A DNA stretch of 62,664 nucleotides from Zygnema cylindricum. Its lineage: Eukaryota; Streptophyta; Zygnematophyceae; Zygnematales; Zygnemataceae. Positions 24,421-36,110 of the stretch are shown piece by piece. The notes under the pieces are model-generated. The model had not been told where the DNA came from. It saw only the letters and a program-made list of their open reading frames with translations, and did not search any database. The stretch spans positions 1 to 62,664 of the forward strand of contig JBBHKE010003532.1 in the NCBI GenBank assembly GCA_037447655.1, given 5' to 3'. How positions within the stretch are numbered: the first letter of the stretch is position 1; the number at the start of each line of letters is the position of its first letter. Made by a program: the position numbers and the translations under genes.

Positions 24421-25401
24421 TGGACCACAGAATATAGGAAGCCTCTAGATAGTATTTAACTAACCCACTTGAAGCAACAACCACTGCTGTCCAGGAAGGC
24501 AAAACGACAATTTGATTGCACACCTATGCAGCTTGGTTTCCCGTGAGTCCGTAGCAATAAGAATCACTGAAAACGGCCAACTAGCCGATAAGTTATGAGT
24601 CAGTAAAAATACCAAATTGTACAAACTCTCAATGGGAAAGGTGACTACCTACCAAAATTTTCTAAGTCCTAATTCCCTCTAATAACTTCTATCTATTGAA
24701 ATACGGACCAATTAGATTGCTGTACCGTATCAAAAAGTACTAATGTCGGTGTACCTTTTGTACGGCCTATGTACGACAAGGTTATTAAGCGGTCGCGTGT
24801 TTGCTTTTCACTCGTCCGTACATTCGTCGGAATTCCCATGACCGAATGTCATCTCTCCACGTGGCTCCAGGTCATGCCACGTCACAAAACGCCAAACTGA
24901 CCACTCCATGATTTTGGCAATGATGTGCGCCGTTGGATTTGTAGGGAGACACAATCTTAGCCGTTTTAAATAATTGCGCGACATTTGTTTCACTCTCGAA
25001 ACAAAATGCGTGGTATCCGTTTTGACATAGAATCGTACTTCGTACTTTCATAAAACTGTATCTATGTATGCCGTATACAGTTTTAGTAAAATGGATTTGT
25101 TCCTCCCTAAATATATATATATATATCTATTACATAATATATCATTTAGCATTGGTCATAGTCTAATAGGATAAAGCGGACCGCTATCGGCCAACTTGAC
25201 GAACCACAGGTACCGGGATCAAATCCCGGGTCCGTCAAGTATATTTTTAGTAACCTATTAAAAATAACTGCCTGTTGAACTAAGGTAGCCATAGATCAAC
25301 CACCCTCTCTACCGTTCAGTGACTAGAAAAAGTATAGGGGCTAGAGAGAGGAGGTGGAGGCAGGCTGCGCGTCCTTTTCTTTCTTTTATACTAACATATT
25401 T
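24401..25401 (-). repeat. E5 5' LTR, main segment
   Basis: It starts TGCAATTCGG beside the primer site and is interrupted at ACATATTT by E6; the last 39 bp (AAACCTAGAAAA... to TTTCAACA) are at 31616-31654. A plus-strand tRNA-like module ends in a perfect 5-7-5 T-arm, CCGGG-ATCAAAT-CCCGG (25213-25229). Confidence 0.85.
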
Positions 25402-26288
25402 TGAAATTCTGTGGTCTCCATTGACCCACAGAATGAGCAGCCTATGTAAAGCCTCTAGGATAATATTTGCCCCTTCTACTTTCCCGCTGAATAAGCGCCA
25501 CCCAGGCAAACAAATATTCTGATCACTCTCACCCTTGTGAGGACAAGACTCCCCTGAGTCAACGCAAAAAGAATCACTGAATTTGCTCACCCGAGCAGTA
25601 AGTTATGGCTGGTCAAAGATGACCTTTATAGTTACAAGCTCTCTTAGAGAGAGAGGTACCTAAATATTACTAAGTCTCGGTCTGCCTACTCACGACTACT
25701 TACTATTAAACCCTAGTCCAATAGGAACACTATAAAGTACAAGAAGGTACAATGGGCGATGTACTTATTGTACAACTATTGTACGACAAGGTCTACAAGG
25801 TGACACCTGTCATATCGGAAGCCATGGTTCCTCCTCCCATCTTCTCCGGTATCAAATAATGTGGCGCCACGTGGCACCGCGTGACGCTATATCCGTATGC
25901 CGCCGAAAAGCTCACTTCGCGTGGCGGCTTTAATGCCGACCGTCCGATCAAAACATATTTTACACGGTTCAGATTCGCGTACATGCAGAAATTGCTCATT
26001 TTGGTTAGTCTGCTGTTAATTAGCTGTTTCGTTAATGTTTATATATTTATGAAACCCGTCACGTGTATCGTTTCGTAACGCCTTAATGGTTAAGGCGTTA
26101 GGCTATAAAGAGTCTAGAGGTCTTAGGTTCAAATGATCTAGGCATCATTTTATCCAAAATACCCTTATCTGCAAAAACTGCCACTTTCTAAATATGGCGG
26201 CAGCCATGGCGCGCCTTTGATCCTCACTCTCTTTCTTTAAAACAAAACTAAAATAGGGAAGTGAACTATTAATTACCTCTTTTCAACA
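25402..26288 (-). repeat. E6 3' LTR
   Basis: TGAAATTCTG...TTTTCAACA, 887 bp. It includes the D-loop-like TTAATGGTTAAGGCG (from about 26083) and the B-box-like AGGTTCAAATG (26125-26135). The minus-strand polypurine tract AATTCAGGGGAG lies at 26289-26300. Confidence 0.9.
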
Positions 26289-26301
26289 CTCCCCTGAATT
26301 C

Positions 26302-29300
26302 CTAGTCACTTTTCAATTTTAATCCACAGTTTTCTCTGCAATAAATCAACTTAGGGGAAGGCACTGCTTTTGTCATCATGTCTGCAATCATTTCTCTATC
26401 AGTTTTATGAACCAGTTTAATAATTTTATTTTCTACCTTCTCTTTGATAAAGCTTAGTCTAATATCCATATGCTTAGCTTTGAAGTGATGTTTTGGATTA
26501 GCTGCAATAGAGATAGCAGCTTGATTATCACAAAAAACATTTTGAGTTCCAGACTTCATGAACCCAAGTTCTTCAAGAAGGGATTTAACCCACATTAATT
26601 CTTTGGTGGTAGCATAGGAAGCCATGTATTCAACCTCCATAGTGGACTGAGCAACTACTTTTTGTTGCTTGCTACTCCAACAACATGCACCGGATCCAAT
26701 TTGCAACACATATCCAGTCGTACACCTCCTTAAAGGCACATCTCCATAACTGGCATCACTCCAAGTGGTGATGTCAGTGTGCTCCCCTCCCAAATGCAAC
26801 CATAATTCCCTTGTCCCCACCAGATACCTCATCACCCTTTTGGCAGCCTCCTAATCTCTCTTTCTTGGTTCATTTAGATTTCTACTAAGGACACCTACAG
26901 CTGCAGCTATATCCGGACGAGTACAGTTCATAAAATAAATTAAACTGCCTACAATCTGCCGATAAGGGATATTTTCCATAAATTTTCTTTCTATCTCGTC
27001 CATCTCATCATTAATGATGAATATTCCTCCCTCTTCACTCCCCTCACTCACTTTCTTCAAATCCATGGGAGTAGTACATCCGTTTGCTTTCTCCATTTGA
27101 AATTTTTCTAGCATATTACCGATTGCTTCTTTTTGAGTGAGTCTTATAATTGTATTCCCTCTATCTCTCTCCATCTGAATTCCCAAAATGTACTTTGCTT
27201 CGCCAAGATCTTTCATATCAAAACTGCTTCTAAGATCCCGTTTTAGTTAGTTAATTTTATCTAAGGACTTGCTTAAGACCAACAAATCATCCACATAAAT
27301 AGCAATAAATATCACTCCATTCTCATCCTCAAATAAATATATAGAGTGATCTGAACTAATTCTGATATACCCCAAACCGGTCAGAAATTCGTCGAGCTTT
27401 ATATTCCACTGTCGCGGGGCTTGCTTAAGCCCATAGAGTGATTTTATCAGTTTGCAAACTTTGTTTTCTTCCCCACTTTCCACGAATCCTTCCGGTTGCC
27501 TCATGTAAATTTCTTCTTCCAACTCTCCGTGCAAAAAGGCATTTTTAATATCCATCTGGTGGATTTCCATATCCTCCGCTGCGGCTATACTTAAAAGGAT
27601 TCTAACAGAAGGAAATCTGACTACAGGTGCAAAGGTTTCTTCGTAATCTATCCCCTCTTTTTGTGTATAACCTTTTGGAACTAACCTAGCTTTGTACCTC
27701 TTAATGGTATTATCCGGGTTTAATTTAAGTTTAAACACCCACTTACATCCGATCGGTTTTCGGTCCGGTGGACAATCTACCAACTCCCATGTATTGGCTT
27801 CCATGATAGAGGCCATTTCTTCATTTATAGCTGTGATCCACCGGCTACTTTCTGGAGTGTTTATGGCCTCTAAGTATGTTTGAGGTTCATCTGGGTGAGA
27901 CATCTTTGTGAGTTGGTTATTTACTTGTCTTTCTTGAAGTCGTTTACTACTTCTTCTTCCCCCTTCAAAATCGGACGCTGGTATGGAAGGCATTCTTGGG
28001 TTTCGTTTTGGGAAATTTTCAGCTTCCGTATCTTCCAATTCCGGTGTCTCATCAAGTTCCTCATCGGTTTCCACTTCGTATTGTGGCGTTGCCTCGGATG
28101 TTGTCCTTTCCTCCTTCTCCTTTGGTAGATCTGCAGATTTTTCTTTTTCTCCCTCTTCCTTCTCTTCATTTTCAAAGTCAAAGTCAGAAAACTGATCCGT
28201 TTCAAATCTGATTTTGACTTCCTTATTATATTTGAATGGATCAATGGACTTCTCTTCATTCATCACCACTATGTGTTTTACCAAAATTATATCTCTCTTT
28301 TTCAAGTCATACACCCGGTATCCTTTTGTGCTCTCATCATATCCTACAAGATATCCTGGTTTCCCTCTTCCCTCTAACTTCCATTTAGTCTTATCGGAAT
28401 CCAAACTGTAGACTTGACTTCCGAACACTCTCAAACTAGACAAATCATGCTTTCTTCCTGTCCACCTCTCATACGGAGTTTTCTCTTTATTTGCTGAAGT
28501 TAGGACTCTATTTTTGATGAAATTAGCATAGTTCATAGACTCAGCCCAAAACTGCAGCCCTATCCTCTTATCACTTAACATACTTCTGGACATATCTCTT
28601 AAAGTTCTATTCACTCTTTCTGCTACCCCCATTTTGTTCCGGATTATAGGGAACAGTTTTCTCATGATGAATTCCTTCTTCTTTAAGATATTCTTCAAAA
28701 TCCCTTGAGGTGTATTCTTTCCCATTATCACTTTTTATCTCTTTTATTGAGGTTTCATGTAGCTTTTCACTCCATACTTTATACTCTTTGAAACATCTTA
28801 ATACCTCTGACTTATGTCTGAGAAAGTATACCTTCGTGTACCTAGACCAATCATCTGTGATAGTTAACATCCATCTTTTCCCCCCATGTGAGGCATACCT
28901 AGCAGGTCCCCAAACATCAGTGTGAACTAGATCTAATACTTTCTCTCTCCTAAATGTGGTTGCCTTTGGAAATGGAAGTCTATGAATCTTCCCTTGGGCA
29001 CATCCACTACAATCATCAAAGGTCTCATCATCTTCAAAAGTAATACCCTCCACTATTCCATTTTTCTTCATTTTCTTTAATCTATCTAGATGCACATGCC
29101 CCAACCTTTTATGCCAAAGCATCATCTCACTTGCACACGAGTAGAGAACACTCTTTTCATTGCAAAGTACAATTCTGAACATTCCTTGACTGCCCTTCTC
29201 AGTTATGAAATAAACCTCATTATCAAAGCTTGCTGTGAAGATTCCTTTCCTAGTTCCTGTTTCAAACTCCTTTTCATCTAGGACAGCTGTTGAGACTAGG

Positions 29301-30739
29301 TTCTTGTTAAGTTGTGGAATGTAAAGAACGTTTGAGAGTGTTACAATTGAGGCCTTTCCATCAACTAGAACCTTCAAGTCAACAGTTCCAACAAGACTTG
29401 TGGTTTCTACTCTACAATCTCCGTACTCTATCTCAACTGTTGGGATCTTTCTCAGTTTAGTGAACCACCGCTTATCTTTGCACATATGCATTGAAGCCCC
29501 TGAGTCTATGATCCACCCATCCTCGGGTGGATCCCTCTTACCTCCGAAAGCACACTTTTGTCTCCGTGGAATGTCGACATGCTTTTCAGTGTTTTTCGGA
29601 TTAAGGAGAAGCTCCTCAAGCTCCTCTTCAGGTTCAGTTTTTCCTTCCACTTCCTCATCAAGAACTTGAGTCAGGAAAGTCTTTTTCTTTCCTCCGTCCT
29701 TTGAAGTTCCTTGACCATCTTTCAGTCGAAGATCTGCAAGTCTGACAAAATCTGCCATATAGTGTCACGGTTTCTTGCAGAAGTGACATAATCCTCCTCG
29801 AGAAGTTCCTCTCCCCTGTCTATCAAATCTGCCACCTCCTTGTCCTCTTCCACCAAAGTTTCGATAAGGATCTTTCCATCTCTCCTCATCACGCTTCCGC
29901 CAATCAGCTCCTGCAGACAATGCTTGAACACTTGGACTCCCTCTCCTAAGCTCTATGGTGCTTTCTTTCACTAAAATCATTCCCACAGTGTCATCCCAAT
30001 TCCAATTGCTATCTCCTATGTCCTGCAATCGGTTAATGATATTCTCATACTCTTCAGGTAGTTTCATCATTAATGTGTTCACTCTTTGTCTCTCAGACCA
30101 TGAGTTACCTGCACTCTCTAACTCTCCAAACAATGCTCCTAAATCATTGCAATAATTATCCATACTTCCTCCCTTATAAGTATAAGCTGCAATCTTATTT
30201 TCTGCCAACTGTTGCTGCTGCAATGATCCACTCTTATATTTGTTAACTAGTGATATCCAAATCTGAGATGAAGATTTGACATGCATAAGGGGAATGGCAA
30301 TGCCCTTTGCTACACTTTTAAGAATTAAGAGCTTAGCAACCTTGTCTTTGTAGTTCCACTTTTCATACTCTGATCTTTCGGTCTGAACCCTTGTCGTTGT
30401 TGCTGGTGGTGCTGCTGCCGGTATCGCCTTCGGCAATGGTGTTACCTGAGTTGCAACTCTTTCCTTTTCTCCTTCCATGACAATCTCTTCTCCTTCCTCA
30501 TCTTCATCCTCGGTGATGGTGGCAGCTGTTCTACCAACTGTAGAGGTGGAGGTGCCAGAAAAACGTGTCCCTCCAAACCCAGGTGGAGGTGGGCATCGAA
30601 TTTGTCCAGACACTATGCCCCATAAATGCTTCTCAAATAGTTCTCCTTCCATCATCATTTCCCAATAAAGAAAGTCTGATCCATCAAATATGGGCACCCT
30701 AGAGGGTGGGCCCATAACCTGAAATTCTGTGGTCTCCAT
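26302..30739 (-). pseudogene. E6 copia Gag-Pol with four visible lesions
   Basis: The start codon (30737-30739) is in the LTR. Gag occupies 30739-29765, ending in a TGA within the zinc knuckle (CHFCKKP-stop-HYMADF; the last Cys is also Phe). Protease (WIIDSGAS) and integrase (WHKRLGH, DCSGCAQGK, HTDVWGP, KSDNGKEY) are at 28607-29758. A +1 shift in a G-run near 28625 (five G where relatives have four) separates the integrase Glu region. The next frame, 28731-27247, holds the integrase end and RT with YVDD, ending in TAA near 27247. The RT end, 27216-26851, stops at a TAG where relatives have Trp. RNase H is at 26835-26302 (WSDASYGD, STMEVEYMA, CDNQAAISIA). Confidence 0.9.
30705..30719 (-). promoter_or_regulatory. 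E6 primer-binding site (half-tRNA-iMet type)
   Basis: The plus strand reads GGTGGGCCCATAACC and touches the LTR start. This is a full 15-base match to the anticodon arm of plant initiator tRNA-Met as I know it. Confidence 0.75.
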
Positions 30740-30943
30740 TGACCCACAGAATGAGCAGCCTATGTAAAGCCTCTAGGATAATATTTGCCCCTTCTACTTT
30801 CCCGCTGAATAAGCGCCGCCCAGGCACACAAATATTCTGACCACTCTCACCCTTGTGAGGACAAGACTCCCCTGAGTCAAACGCAAAAAGAATCACTGAA
30901 TTTGCTCACCCGAGCAGTAAGTTATGGCTGGTCAAAGATGACC

Positions 30944-30949
30944 TTTATA
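30944..30949 (-). promoter_or_regulatory. E6 TATA box
   Basis: CTATAAAGG on the minus strand, about 105 bp downstream of a GTAC cluster and 225 bp before the LTR end. Related LTRs keep TATAAATT (E4, E5 3' LTR) or a diverged form at the same place, so this is the likely Pol II core promoter. Confidence 0.5.
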
Positions 30950-31055
30950 GTTACAAGCTCTCTTAGAGAGAGAGGTACCTAAATATTACTAAGTCTCGGT
31001 CTGCCTACTCACGACTACTTACTATTAAACCCTAGTCCAATAGGAACACTATAAA

Positions 31056-31103
31056 GTACAAGAAGGTACAATGGGCGATGTACTTATTGTACAACTATTG
31101 TAC
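31056..31103 (-). promoter_or_regulatory. GTAC cluster in the E6 LTR promoter
   Basis: Five GTAC tetramers in 48 bp (31056, 31066, 31080, 31089, 31100), upstream of the TATA box, with a CCAAT motif nearby. Six occur in the E9 LTR and a similar number in E5. GTAC is the core bound by plant SBP/SPL factors; that such a factor acts here is inference. Confidence 0.4.
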
Positions 31104-32990
31104 GACAAGGTCTACAAGGTGACACCTGTCATATCGGAAGCCATGGTTCCTCCTCCCATCTTCTCCGGTATCAAATAATGTGGCGCCACGTGGCACCGCG
31201 TGACGCTATATCCGTATGCCGCCGAAAAGCTCACTTCGCGTGGCGGCTTTAATGCCGGCCGTCCGATCAAAACATATTTTACACGGTTCAGATTCGCGTA
31301 CATGCAGAAATTGCTCATTTTGGTTAGTCTGCTGTTAATTAGCTGTTTCGTTAATGTTTATATATTTATGAAACCCGTCACGTGTATCGTTTCGTAACGC
31401 CTTAATGGTTAAGGCGTTAGGCTATAAAGAGTCTAGAGGTCACAGGTTGAAATCTAGACCTAGGCATCATTTTATCCAAAATACCCTTAACTGCAAAAAC
31501 TGCCACTTTCTAAATATGGCGGCAGCCATGGCGCGCCTTTGATCCTCACTCTCTTTCTTTAAAACAAAACTAAAATAGGGAAGTGAACTATTAATTACCT
31601 CTTTTCAACATATTTAAACCTAGAAAATACTCTAGAAATCTATTAATTTCAACAAGAGACAAGATTTTTACTAAGCTGAGGAATGTAGAGTACATCTCAG
31701 AAGGTCAGTTTAGATGTTTTACCCTCCACTAAGACTTTCAAATCTACCAACCCCACTAGATGTGTAATAACCACTCTCCCATCCCCATACCCTATCTGTA
31801 CAATAAGGATCTTTCTTAGCTTAGTAAAGAGGTTCTTATCACGACACATATGCATGGATGTACCTGAGTAAATTATCCATCCTTCTTGTGGAGCTTCCCG
31901 AATTGCTCTGAGAGCACATTTCTGTGTTTGAAGGATGTACTTCCCCTCCAAACTCTCGGCATAAAAAAGCTCCCCATCCTCCTCCTCAGAGGACTCGTCC
32001 TTAGTCTCTCCTTTCACTTTTGTGACCACAAGTGCCTTCTTCTTCCCTCAGGAAGAACCCCCTCCGAGGTTCTCTTAGAGCCTCAACTCCGACAGTTTGA
32101 TAGAATCCGCTATGAAGTGTCCGGCTTTCTGCAAAAATGACAAAGACCCTTTGGGGGGCTCGGTCCTCCAAACTGTTCTCTCTCTCTCTTTTGTACCTTT
32201 CTTTGGTTCCTTCCCTTATCGGTTTGCTCCTGTAGCTAGAGCTTGGATGCTCTTTCCCCCTCTCCTAATCTCAATTGTGTTTTCCTTCAGAAGTATCATC
32301 CAGACCACTGTGTTCCACTTCCATGAAATGTTAGTCATTTCCTATACTCGGTACACTATGTTTTCATACTCGTCGGGTAACTTCATGATGAGAGTGTTAC
32401 CTTTCATCTACATTGTACTTGTCCACCCGACACTCTCCATCTACATATACAAACAAGAGAGATTATTACAGTAGTCTAACATCTTTCCACCTTTGTAAGT
32501 ATATTTTCTTTACTTTTGTTCAGCCAACTAGAGCTCCTGAATAGTACCACCTCTATAGATTTCCAACAAACTCACCCATAACTCCTCGGCCTTGTAAATG
32601 TGAAAGTGGGGGGTTACCAAAGCCTGAGTGAGGTGTCTTAGAATGAAGTTTTTGGCAGCCATATAGATGTCTTCCCACGTTTAGGTATCGTTCTCCGCGG
32701 TCTTCACGGCCTCCGCTCCGGGTGCCGTGGTAATAGGGGCAATAGTAGTAAAAAGCATATCCTTCTCTTTCCCCTTTTCAGACACATTGTTGTCCCCATC
32801 ATCTGCCTCAACTACTGCAGCAGATGCGGTTGTAGAAAACCTTATTCCACCAAACCCTGGTGGAGTTCCCTGAGGTGGACATTTCACTTATACACTAACA
32901 AAACCCCATTATCGTTTTTAGCACAAAGCCCTTGTCATCATGGCTTCCCAATAGATGAACCCATATCCATTGAAAATGGGTACCCTAGAG

Positions 32991-33005
32991 GGTGGGCCCA
33001 TAATC
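32991..33005 (-). promoter_or_regulatory. E2 primer-binding site (half-tRNA-iMet type)
   Basis: The plus strand reads GGTGGGCCCATAATC directly against the LTR start at 33006. It differs at one base from the tRNA-iMet anticodon-arm sequence GGTGGGCCCATAACC. Confidence 0.7.
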
Positions 33006-33741
33006 TGCAATTATGTGTCCTCCATTGGACCACAAAACTCAGGAAGCCTCTAAGTAGTTTTTTCCTAACCCACTTTCAGCCACAACCACAATTGCCCAAA
33101 CAAACAAATTAAGAATTTGACTTCACCCCTGTGCAGCTTGAATTCCCTTGAGTGTGTAGAAAAATGAATCACTGAAAACTGTCAACCAGCCGGTAAGTTA
33201 TAAGGCGGCAAAGATGCAAAGTTTATACAAAAACTCTAAAAGAGAGAGTTGCCTACCTACTATATTTCCCTAGTCCTAAACCCCTATCACAACCCCTATC
33301 TACTAACGTACAAACCAATCATACGATTGCTGATTACAAAAAGGACTACAGCCGATGTACTTTTTGTACGTCTTGTGTACGAAATGCCATTTGATGGACG
33401 GGTGTCTTCGTCTCACTCATCTTTATGCTACCCAGGTTTCCTCCCTCTCAATGTTATCTCGCCACATGGTGCCTGGTCACATCACGCCCAAAATTCGCCA
33501 AAGCGACCATTCCGCGATCTCGGCGATGATACGCCACCGTTGGATCCAAACCGACTTTCAGTGTTAGCAATCAAAACAAATGTCCGGTTCATTTGTTTCG
33601 TGTTTGATGTGTCGTACAGTATATTTAAGGAATCTCTATGCATTCTATCCGAAATTCCGTTCATTGGACTAGATCCTTTAAAAAACGTTTAAATAAATTT
33701 AACAACTCATGTTAGGACTTCTACGACAAACTGGTTAGACC
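33006..33741 (-). repeat. E2 5' LTR, truncated by E7
   Basis: It begins TGCAATTATGTGTCCTCC next to the primer site and matches the E4 LTR up to CTGGTTAGA(C/G)C, the D-loop-like part of the tRNA-like module, where E7 starts. The remainder is missing from the window. Confidence 0.75.
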
Positions 33742-34807
33742 TGTAGAAATTAATGGTCCGTTTTTAAGTATTTTCTAGGTCTAAATAGAAATATAGAAAG
33801 ATACCGAGGCAGTCTATCTCTAACTTCTCTCTCCCACTCTCAAACTTTTCGCAGTCACTCAAAAATCGGAGAGGAAGCTAGAGCCATGACTACCTAGGCT
33901 CTCCAGAGGTTTACGCGAAATATATTAGTTTATTCACCATTAGGAGTTTATTTAATAAAAGGGTATATGCTTCATCCAGGATTTGATCCTGGTACCTGCC
34001 GGACGGTGAAACAACCGGTAGCCGGTCACCTTATCCGTCAAGTCTAGAATTAGTGATACATACTATATGGTTTGATATTTTATTAAACATTACCACGTAG
34101 GATAATTCATTTAACTGAAACTGTTTACGGGATACATAGATCCAAGAATGTAAAAGTACGAATCAAGGTACGGACAAGAAACATGTACCGCGCATTTGTT
34201 TCAATAGTGAAATGAATACCGCGCAGGTATTTGTTACGGCTACAACTAAATGTGCATTTAATCAGAGGGCCAGATTGAATGCCGAGATCGCGAAAGAGGA
34301 TTTCGGCGGTTTTTGTTCATCGCCACATCGGATGACACGTAGCAGAATAACATTGGATCGCGCCATCTCCGAGGATTAAGGGAGCAAATCCGAATATACC
34401 ATGTGTCGACATTTAGGGCATGTCGTACAGTTTCCGTACAGAAAGTACACCAGCAGCTGTACTTTTGTGTACGGAAGTGTAATATGATTGGCTCCGTACA
34501 TCAGTAGATATAGTCTGTGAGAGAGATAGGACTTAGAAAAATTAGTAGATAAGACCCTCTCCTCAGAGAGCATTTGTACAAAAGGTCAACTTTGACCCTC
34601 CATAACTTACTGCTCACGGGAGCAAATTCAGAGATTCTTTTTCCTATCGACTCAGGGGAGTCTTGCCTTCACAGGGGTGAAGGTGGTTAGAGTTTGTGTC
34701 TGCCAAGGTGGCAGTTGTTCTTGCTGAAACACAAAAGGGTCAGGGTTTTCCTAGAGGCTTTTTAGAAACTGTCCATTTTGAGGACTTATGGAGGTCTCAA
34801 AGTTTCA
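33742..34807 (+). repeat. E7 5' LTR
   Basis: 1066 bp. On the minus strand it carries a tRNA-like module with a perfect 5-7-5 T-arm (CCAGG-ATCAAAT-CCTGG, at 33976-33992) and a D-loop-like GGATAAGGTGACCGG near 34025-34040. The CTTCTCTC/GAGAGGAAG stem-loop lies upstream of it in element direction (about 33812-33880). Confidence 0.88.
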
Positions 34808-34822
34808 GGTTATGGTCCCACC
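34808..34822 (+). promoter_or_regulatory. E7 primer-binding site (half-tRNA-iMet type)
   Basis: GGTTATGGTCCCACC follows the LTR directly; one mismatch to the shared site. Confidence 0.7.
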
Positions 34823-35268
34823 CTCTACAGTACCAATATTTAATAGAACTGGCTTCATATACTCGGAAAGTATGATGATAGGAGCTCTATGCGAAAAAAA
34901 GGTTTTGGGGGATAGTGAGTGGACGATTAGGGTGTCTATCAAGTCTTGGAATCCCTCTAGGGTTTGGAGGAAGCATATTCACAAAGAAAGCAGATCCATC
35001 TTCAACGGAGGAGACAAACGAATGAGAGGTGGTGGACAAAGGAGCGGAGAAGGAGACGATCACACCAATAGCAACTAGTTCAGCATTCATGTCATCTATT
35101 CCGAGGAAGGAGGAGAATGATACTGAAAATTAGGACTTCAACAATATAACGGCAAAGCACTTCATCCTACGCCATCTTACTGAAGGACTTGCATGTCCTC
35201 ATTTGCAGGTAGAAAGGGCATCCGATCTGTGGATGGCTCTCAAAGAGGTGTACCTAAGTGGTACGATT

Positions 35269-36110
35269 TGTTGTTCTGAAACAACAGCCAGAACCGAAGA
35301 CGATGAGGATGCCGGTGTAGTCATCTCGGAACCAAACCAAGCAAGAAACTTTCACAAAAACCGGTCTGAAAAACTGCAACTTCAACAGTTGATTAAACCC
35401 AAACCAAAGATACAATAGCTCTAAAAATCTATAACAATTTAGATAATATTAGGATGAACATACATACAAAATTACAAGTAATTATGCCAATAGATCTGTG
35501 AGATATCCACAGATGAAAATACCAAAAACAGGCTGTACAGTTTTTTGACTACAAAATGTTCATCCTTTCAAAGTTATCTAAGTTCTACTAATATACACCG
35601 AAGCCTATGCTGCTGAACGTACGGAGGCATACCAGCCGTACAATAAATACCTGCGGCTCGAACCGAACAAGGTACGCCATACAAAAAGATTCCTTTACTA
35701 ATCAACTAACCACACAAAGACAAAAAATCTACTTACCTAGATATTTACAAAGGAGTAGGATTCTATATGCCACATCATTTGTCGTGTATGTGGCTCACAC
35801 GGACCAGCATTTGTCGGCAGTCTCCCTCAGCCGCGTACATATCACATTCGGCACCGTAGACAAATCTCCATGTGCCATTTTGTCCTCAAGTGTATCTATG
35901 CACAAACAATCGGATATTCTGGAGTGTCTTCTTTCTTGTAGTGACTTGTGTCTCGGGAGTGTATACAAAGGTGTACTCCCTACCGATCTAGTGGAACATC
36001 AATTCTGGTGTGTAATGAAACGAACTTACAACCAAACATATGCTAAGTCGTGAAACTCTCTCTCCCTCACATTCGAGGCATAGCGAGGACTGAAGATTTC
36101 CAAAACAACA
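35269..36110 (-). repeat. E8 3' LTR
   Basis: 842 bp, TGTTGTTCTG...CAAAACAACA. The polypurine tract on the minus strand is TTTAGGGGAG at 36111-36120. I do not see the tRNA-like module of the other families clearly here. Confidence 0.9.

Larger units (their letters stand above)
25402..31610 (-). mobile_element. E6: nearly intact copia element inserted in the E5 LTR
   Basis: A full-length 6209-bp element: 3' LTR 25402-26288, 5' LTR 30720-31610, exact 5-bp TSD TATTT (25397-25401 and 31611-31615). LTRs differ at only about a dozen positions, several clustered in the tRNA-like module. Coding lesions are few, so this is a recent insertion. Confidence 0.93.
30720..31610 (-). repeat. E6 5' LTR
   Basis: 891 bp, TGAAATTCTG...TTTTCAACA. 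Promoter-like parts, read on the minus strand: five GTAC cores within 31056-31103, then a TATA box at 30944-30949. In the plus direction it holds the tRNA-like module (TTAATGGTTAAGGCGTTAGGC, then AGGTTGAAATC) near 31400-31460. Confidence 0.9.
18960..31654 (-). mobile_element. E5: copia element inserted in E2, itself carrying E6
   Basis: 3' LTR 18960-20060, internal region 20061-24400, 5' LTR 24401-25401 continued at 31616-31654 after E6. The 5-bp TSD AGAGA is exact (18955-18959 and 31655-31659) and lies inside E2 protease coding sequence, whose reading resumes across it. The 3' LTR is longer than the 5' LTR mainly because of a (TA)n expansion. Confidence 0.9.
15840..33025 (-). pseudogene. E2 copia Gag-Pol, broken into three segments
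   Basis: Read on the minus strand, the start codon (33023-33025) lies in the 5' LTR. Segment 31660-33025 has Gag, the zinc-knuckle region and protease, where the catalytic Asp is Tyr (WIIYSG) near 31868. Segment 17163-18959 has integrase (DCSGCAQGK, HTDIRGP at 18454-18684), reverse transcriptase remnants and RT/RNase H (17312-17776). Segment 15840-16106 has the RNase H end (YEVFCDNEAAIAIA, KHMDI). Stops and frameshifts occur throughout, so the element is dead. Confidence 0.8.
8517..33741 (-). mobile_element. E2: old copia element split by four later insertions
   Basis: Its pieces are collinear on the minus strand: 3' LTR 8517-8680 plus 14987-15815; internal parts 15816-16106, 17163-18959 and 31660-33005; 5' LTR 33006-33741. 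Junctions carry target duplications: AGAAT/AGATT for E3, GTTCT/GTTTT for E4, AGAGA for E5. The 5' LTR stops after about 736 bp where E7 begins, and its remaining roughly 300 bp, including the tRNA-like module, is not found to the right of E7. The 3' LTR starts TT instead of TG. LTRs are related to those of E4 and E5. Confidence 0.8.
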
